From: Cerioporus squamosus
Taxonomy: Eukaryota; Basidiomycota; Agaricomycetes; Polyporales; Polyporaceae
Assembly: GCA_022592435.1 (NCBI GenBank)
Contig: JABYQS010000003.1
Coordinates: 558,001 to 622,000, forward strand
Direction of reading: 5' to 3'
DNA length: 64,000 nt
Shown here: positions 59,300-64,000 of the stretch, piece after piece
Position numbering within the stretch: position 1 is the first letter of the stretch
How the letters are laid out: each line of letters starts with the position of its first letter
Made by a program: the position numbers and the translations under genes
The notes under the pieces: model-generated
What the model was told of the DNA's origin: nothing
Database searches by the model: none
The model's input: only the letters and a program-made list of their open reading frames with translations

Positions 59300-61410
59300 T
59301 CAAGGCTTCCCAGGCCGCTTACGAAGAATACGAGGGACATTGCGCGACTCGTCCCCCTCGTCCTCGACCGTGGCAGGAGCCTTTCCCTTGTCGCCCTCCT
59401 GCGCAGCCTTGTCGGCAGCGCGACGGGGGCGCGGCTGGGGCTTGGTCTTAGGCTTGGGGGTGGCAACGTCAGGAACCGGGACGGTGACGGCGGGAACAGG
59501 TTGCGAGGGGCCGGCGGCAACAGGCTCTTGGACAGCTTGACGGCGGCCGCGAGGGCGCACTTCCCGGATTGCAGCAGCATGCGCCGGAAGGGGAGGAGGG
59601 CCCAAGGGGACCACGCGAGCAGCAGACGCAGCAGGAGCAGGAAGAGCGGGAACGTGAACGGCAGGAGCCATGCGGACGGGAGGCAACACGGACGCTTCCC
59701 GCGCCTGGGAGAGGGCGATCGAGATGGACTCGGGGGGCTCGACGAGTTCGACATCGCCGAACATCAGGCGCGGCTGCCCAAGTGTCGGCGGAGTCACGGT
59801 TGGACTCAACTCCGGGGACCTTGGCCTAGTTGGCGGAGTAGAGGAGTATGACACAGGAGACCTGAGCCTAGTCGGCGGGGTGGAGTCCCCCGAGCCATTG
59901 TCATGCGTGGTCCGCTCGGTCTGCGGGTTCATAAGAGCCTTGGAGATCTCCTCAACGCGCGCTTCACGGAGAATGCGGGTAACAACGTCAGCCGGGCGTT
60001 GATTCCTGATAGGGCGCAGGGCGGACAACATGTCCTCATCCCAATCTTTGTTGAACCCAGCCCAGTCCTTGTTGCGCCAGTCTTCTCCCGGGGCATACTC
60101 GAATGGATGGCGTTGGGACCAGTCGCAGCAACGCTGAACAGTCGATAATCGAACCAACTGAGGAGGCGTCGCATGGAGACCGTCTCACAATGGTGCATGA
60201 GAAACTCGACATACTCCTCGAAGGGGCCCTGCCAATCTTCATCCGAGAATGCGCCTATGCCAGAGAGGAGGAAGCGCAACTGTAGATACGCTCAGTTACC
60301 TATGAACGAACAATGCAGGGACTCGGAGTACTTACAAAGGTGACGCCCATCCCAATCATACCGTGCGTCGTCCTCTCGATGCCCCATAGCTTGGCAGTGG
60401 TGTTCGAACGCGGCACATGGTTTGGGGCAAGCGCGCCAACACCGAACGCACAGATCCGAAGAACCTATGAGTGATGGTGAGGTCAGTAGGTCAAAGCGTG
60501 AAGTGAAATGGACGAGGCTTACGTTCAGGAGGGGTTCACTGCGGAAAAGTAAGTTCACCTGCGAAGTATCACCATTCGGGTACAGGATCCGCGGGAACAG
60601 CTCGCCGGAGCCGCGCCAGAAGTCGAGCCGCGTCTCGAGGTCCCGAATCGGGGCCAAGATCAAGGCACGCGCCAACTTGCAGTTATGGACCATGTGGCCC
60701 TTGTGAGTGCGGATCGAGGTTCGCATCTATAAAGCAATGAGCAACACATTCCAGCACATGTGTATGGAATGACGTACGACTGATCTGAACCATTTGTTGC
60801 GCAACCACGGGATGAACTCCTCAGGGAGGAAGTCATGCATCTCCTTGGCGCGTGCAAGGGACAGGGCAAGCGCTGCGTCACCGTATTCCGGATAGCGCTG
60901 CTCGTAGTTCTGGGGGTCAATGTCATCGGGGATATGCATGAGAGTGAAGGCCTGCTCCGGAGGCCAGGGCGAGATGGTGAACGCATACTGACGGCCGGCC
61001 TCCTTGATCTCCTCCTCCTTGTCTACGAGGTCGGCGGGAGGAGTGTATCGCTTCCTCTGCTTCTTGCCTTGCTTGCCGTTCCCCTTCAACGCGCCCAACT
61101 TGAACTCGAGCTGCGTGACAAGGTCTCTGAGATCGGTGACCATGACCTGCGCATCTCGGAGCCACTGAAATGAGGATGAATGAGCAAAGCGTAACAACGC
61201 GAACTGTGTGAGACTGACCCCGATGAGATCGGTCACAGACACGCTCGTTGGTACAACGGCGAGAAGCTCCTTCACACGAGCCTCCATCGCCGCCCTCGCT
61301 GTCACGTCCGTGTCCGAATCATCGGTGCCCTCGTCGCCCGACGGGACATCAATGGCAATGTTCTCCACGGCGGCGTGCTTCCTGCTCTTGAAGCGCTGAC
61401 GCGGCGGCAT
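59300..61410 (-). CDS. orphan basidiomycete protein, apparent frameshift
   Basis: The start at 61410 gives MPPRQRFKSRKHAAVENIAI and an acidic stretch. Next is MEARVKELLAVVPTSVSVTD, then after an intron WLRDAQVMVTDLRDLVTQLE (coiled coil), a basic KGNGKQGKKQRKRY, and ISPWPPEQAFTLMHIPDDID. Further exons give THKGHMVHNCKLARALILAP, a cysteine/histidine-rich SDLCVRCWRACPKPCAAFEH and AFSDEDWQGPFEEYVEFLMH. At about 60120-60160 the reading frame must shift by one base to continue as CDWSQRHPFEYAPGEDWRNK and DWAGFNKDWDEDMLSALRPI. A weak-donor intron that skips part of this would also work. The C-terminal half is proline-, serine- and alanine-rich and basic, stop at 59300. It resembles the multicopy orphan families found near transposable elements in Polyporales-type genomes. 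Function unknown. Confidence 0.55.
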
Positions 61411-62474
61411 GACAGCACTGCGAACGACAAGTGGGCAAGTGATCAGGTATAAGCCGAAGAAGCGAGACCCAGAGTAGCTTGCTCACGTCTGTCGGGAGTA
61501 CGAATGCGCTGGGGAGACGAGAATGAGGGGGGTGGATGGGGTCCAGGTCCCACGAACAGAGTACGACCTTTTAAGCTGGTCAGTAACAGTGATCAGCACT
61601 TAGCGTAGTCCGCATTAGTCGACCGACTCACATCGCTCTTCGGGATGCGTTAGAGCGTGCTCGTATCGCCGAAGAGATTTTGCGACAGAATCTGCTGTAC
61701 GTGCCACACGAAAACGAGTCAGCAACTCAAAGTGGACATGAAGATGGTCAAATTCGGTACGCTCACATCAACGAAAACTCCTGTACATCCACGAAAGTCG
61801 CCCTCGGATAGGGCGTATTCTAGTTGTTCTGTGAAGGTGCTTGTATGTCAGGGTCCCTCACTCGTTACGAGAGGCTTCCCCGCTCTTTCGCAGAGCAGCG
61901 CGCCGAAATCTGCCATATGTGGACTCGGGACAGATTAACTTCGGATGCGCAATGAGCCTGCCGATGGCAGACTGCCACTGGGTGTGCTGCAGGCTCGTGC
62001 GTCGAGAGTAGTTAGTGGACTTACCATATCCGGATATCTCAACCCTCATGGCAGGACATCCGTACCAGCGTGTTCAGAGAGGCAGTGGTGATTGAACGGG
62101 CATCGTGGGGCGGGGCGCCAGAGAACGAAGCCAGCTGGAATGGCATGCGGCTCACCCAGCAGAAGAAGCTGCGGATTGGCATCATGAGCGTTCAACGAGT
62201 TACGCTAGGCTGAACAAACTCACTCTGAAGTGCATGACGTCAACTTGGCCACGCCATGACCTGCAGACAAGGCGGTGCGGTCCCGGGGCCATGTCGCTCT
62301 CAGATTGGAGCCGGAGATGACAGGCGGAGAACCCTGCTCGCGGTGTATGATTAGACGCAGACGCGGGTGAGGTACGAATACAATTCGACTCACGATGCAA
62401 GGCACATTCTGAGATGTCCTCGAGCTAACGGTTCTTCACAACACGGAACTGCGCACTGGCGCTCCGCTAAGAAG
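61411..62474. other. spacer, no gene recognised
   Basis: The 5' flank of the orphan gene lies here. Protein-like fragments appear on the plus strand, for example LERARIAEEILRQNLLYVPH at about 61650-61710 and NEASWNGMRLTQQKKLRIGI at about 62120-62190. I could not join them into a model or name them. Confidence 0.35.
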
Positions 62475-64000
62475 CTAATGCCGAGTACGTTTCCGACTGC
62501 GTTTTGCGCGGAAGAAAGTTTGCGTCTTCTGCAGAAGATTTTTTGAGTCAGTACAACGTTCTTCGAGATACGTACACAGGACATATGTCACTTACTTCTT
62601 CCACTGCACGCCTGCAGCGAGACGAGCCCACGGTGAAGGTGCACGTAATGCGCATTGACGACGAGGTCCCCTTGGAGTGACTTATCATGATCTTGACGTG
62701 AGTGGTGATGCTTGTGGGCGAGAGGTGCGGCAGCTCGAGCACCTGCACTTGGGTCCAGCCCAATACCTCGAGGTCCGCCCGCGAGAAGTCGCGGCGAGGA
62801 AGCTGAGAGGGGAGCTTGAGGTTGTGGTTCTTCCCGTGTTCAGTAGCTCAGGATAATTTCATGACCTCTGTTACCTGTTTGTGACGCACCGGAGCAACAT
62901 CATACCGGTACTTGAGCACCCAGATCCTCCAGGCGATGAACACACCTTGGGCGGGACGTGATACCAGGATGAAGCTTGATGCTTCGCGCCACAGCCGCCC
63001 GGCACGTAGTGGTGCTGGAGACGGAGGAGGTGTGCGTAGCGGAGAGGGAATGAGGACGTGACCTATGGAAAGCATACCAAGACCACCAAGCTCCTTCGGC
63101 GTGTAGAACACCACGGGCGGGAAACGGGACGGCATCTTCGAGTTCAGACCGATCTTGACACGAGTCTGAATCTTGTTCTCCGCCTTGACGAGCGCGTCGA
63201 GCAACTCGTTTGTGTGGATGACAGCCTCGCGGTAGTACGTCATGAGACCGATGAGGGCCGTGTTCCACTTGTTGACGATCTTGGAGAAGGTCGTCGAACC
63301 GGAGCTCATGAGGACCTGACGAATACGGTTATTGAACTGCTGGACACCCTCGTCGGAGACGCGCAAGAATGCCTGAGCCGTGCGCTCCTTCGTCTGCTCG
63401 TTCGTAAGGTTCCACACCGCGTCCTTGAGCGAGAACTGCTCGCCGCTGAGCGTCCGGATCTTGGGCAGAATGCGAACCTCGAACCCGCACATCGAGAAGA
63501 GGAGCTGCGGGTTATCCTTTGAGTAGACGCTAACGAAAGTGTCTTCCCACTCGATGGTCGTGAGAGACCGCGGCAAGCTCTGCTTGACATTCCAGAAGAA
63601 GGCACGACCAAGGTTGACATCGTGCTTGATGAGACGCATACGACAGTCGCGCGGCCAGCAACGCTTGTTGTTGTACCCGATGACGTTGTTGTTCGTCGGG
63701 TCGGGGTTTGCACTGAGATAGTGTTGTATAAGGTCGCGAGACTCCTCCGCAGTGAAGCGGAAGAGGATGTGGATCCTGTCGACGTAGCGCGAGTAGAGCG
63801 TGATCGGATGGCGGGTCTCGGTCGCAGAGTCGCGGTACTGCAGGAAGTTGTTCGGCATTTGAGGAGGCCCGGCCATCTCGCTGGCACGCTGAAGACCGAG
63901 GATGAGGAGGTCGAGCACGAGACCGTAGTACTGGAAAACGAATGCCGAGAACTGAAGACCCCGGATGAGACCGTACGCGTTCGTGTGAGCCATATCTGGT
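62475..64000 (-). pseudogene. PRP8: partial, internally deleted Prp8-like reading frame
   Basis: Prp8 is the central U5 snRNP protein. From the right edge the minus strand encodes [100 protein letters not shown] and [20 protein letters not shown], an almost canonical polymerase-like core. After HVLIP (about 63050) homology stops and about 60 unrelated codons follow. Then, across an apparent intron (62834-62876), comes LPSQLPRRDFSRADLEVLGW, PHLSPTSITTHVKIMI and ITCTFTVGSSRC, which matches the C-terminal MPN (Jab1) domain. A last small exon with a basic tail would end at 62475. The linker, endonuclease-like and RNase H-like domains are absent. The frame stays open to the window edge, so the 5' part lies outside. 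A decayed or rearranged duplicate is the simplest reading; assembly error is possible. Confidence 0.7.

Overview
The window is nuclear DNA of a filamentous basidiomycete, almost certainly an Agaricomycete. The genes are eukaryotic and intron-dense, with most introns about 45-65 nt and GT-AG borders. Three genes belong to the membrane-protein families DUF6533 and DUF6534, which are greatly expanded in Agaricomycetes, and the housekeeping proteins (KEX1, MGM101, poly(A) polymerase, eIF3d, Prp8) read like basidiomycete versions. Species cannot be fixed from the sequence alone. Gene models below were built by eye by joining exons across GT-AG (once GC-AG) introns; outer limits are start and stop codons unless stated otherwise.

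Layout. 1-17 kb is an accessory, membrane- and lipid-flavoured stretch: a DUF6534 seven-helix-like protein (-), a 14-helix MFS exporter (+), a cyclopropane-fatty-acid-synthase-like methyltransferase (+), an alpha/beta hydrolase (-), the kinetochore DASH subunit Spc19 (-), then two tandem DUF6533 membrane proteins (+). 17-29.7 kb is housekeeping: KEX1-type serine carboxypeptidase (-), CCDC47-like ER protein (+), mitochondrial recombinase MGM101 (-), a gamma-tubulin complex component (+) and a von Willebrand A protein (-). 30-42 kb: a PCI protein of the Csn12/Thp1 family (-), a DsbA/thioredoxin-fold protein (+), mitochondrial GatB (-) and two tandem, complete-looking poly(A) polymerase genes (+). 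43-54.4 kb: a secreted or membrane-anchored beta-helix protein (+), a repeat-rich spacer without a recognisable gene, the spliceosomal RRM protein Ist3/RBMX2 (-) head to head with eIF3d (+), and a Dsc2/UBAC2-like rhomboid pseudoprotease with a CUE domain (-). 54.4-64 kb is sparser: an unresolved stretch, an NTF2-like protein (-), an orphan family protein with an apparent frameshift (-), and, at the right edge, a Prp8-derived reading frame in which the polymerase-like core is joined directly to a piece of the C-terminal MPN domain.

Neighbouring genes show little shared pathway logic, as is normal for fungi. Head-to-head pairs with compact shared promoters are frequent (MGM101/GCP, Csn12-Thp1/DsbA-like, GatB/PAP, Ist3/eIF3d). 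The most interesting signals are the PRP8-derived chimera at 62.5-64 kb and the tandem PAP1 duplication at 36.2-42.2 kb. No convincing tRNA, rRNA, CRISPR array or intact transposon was found.
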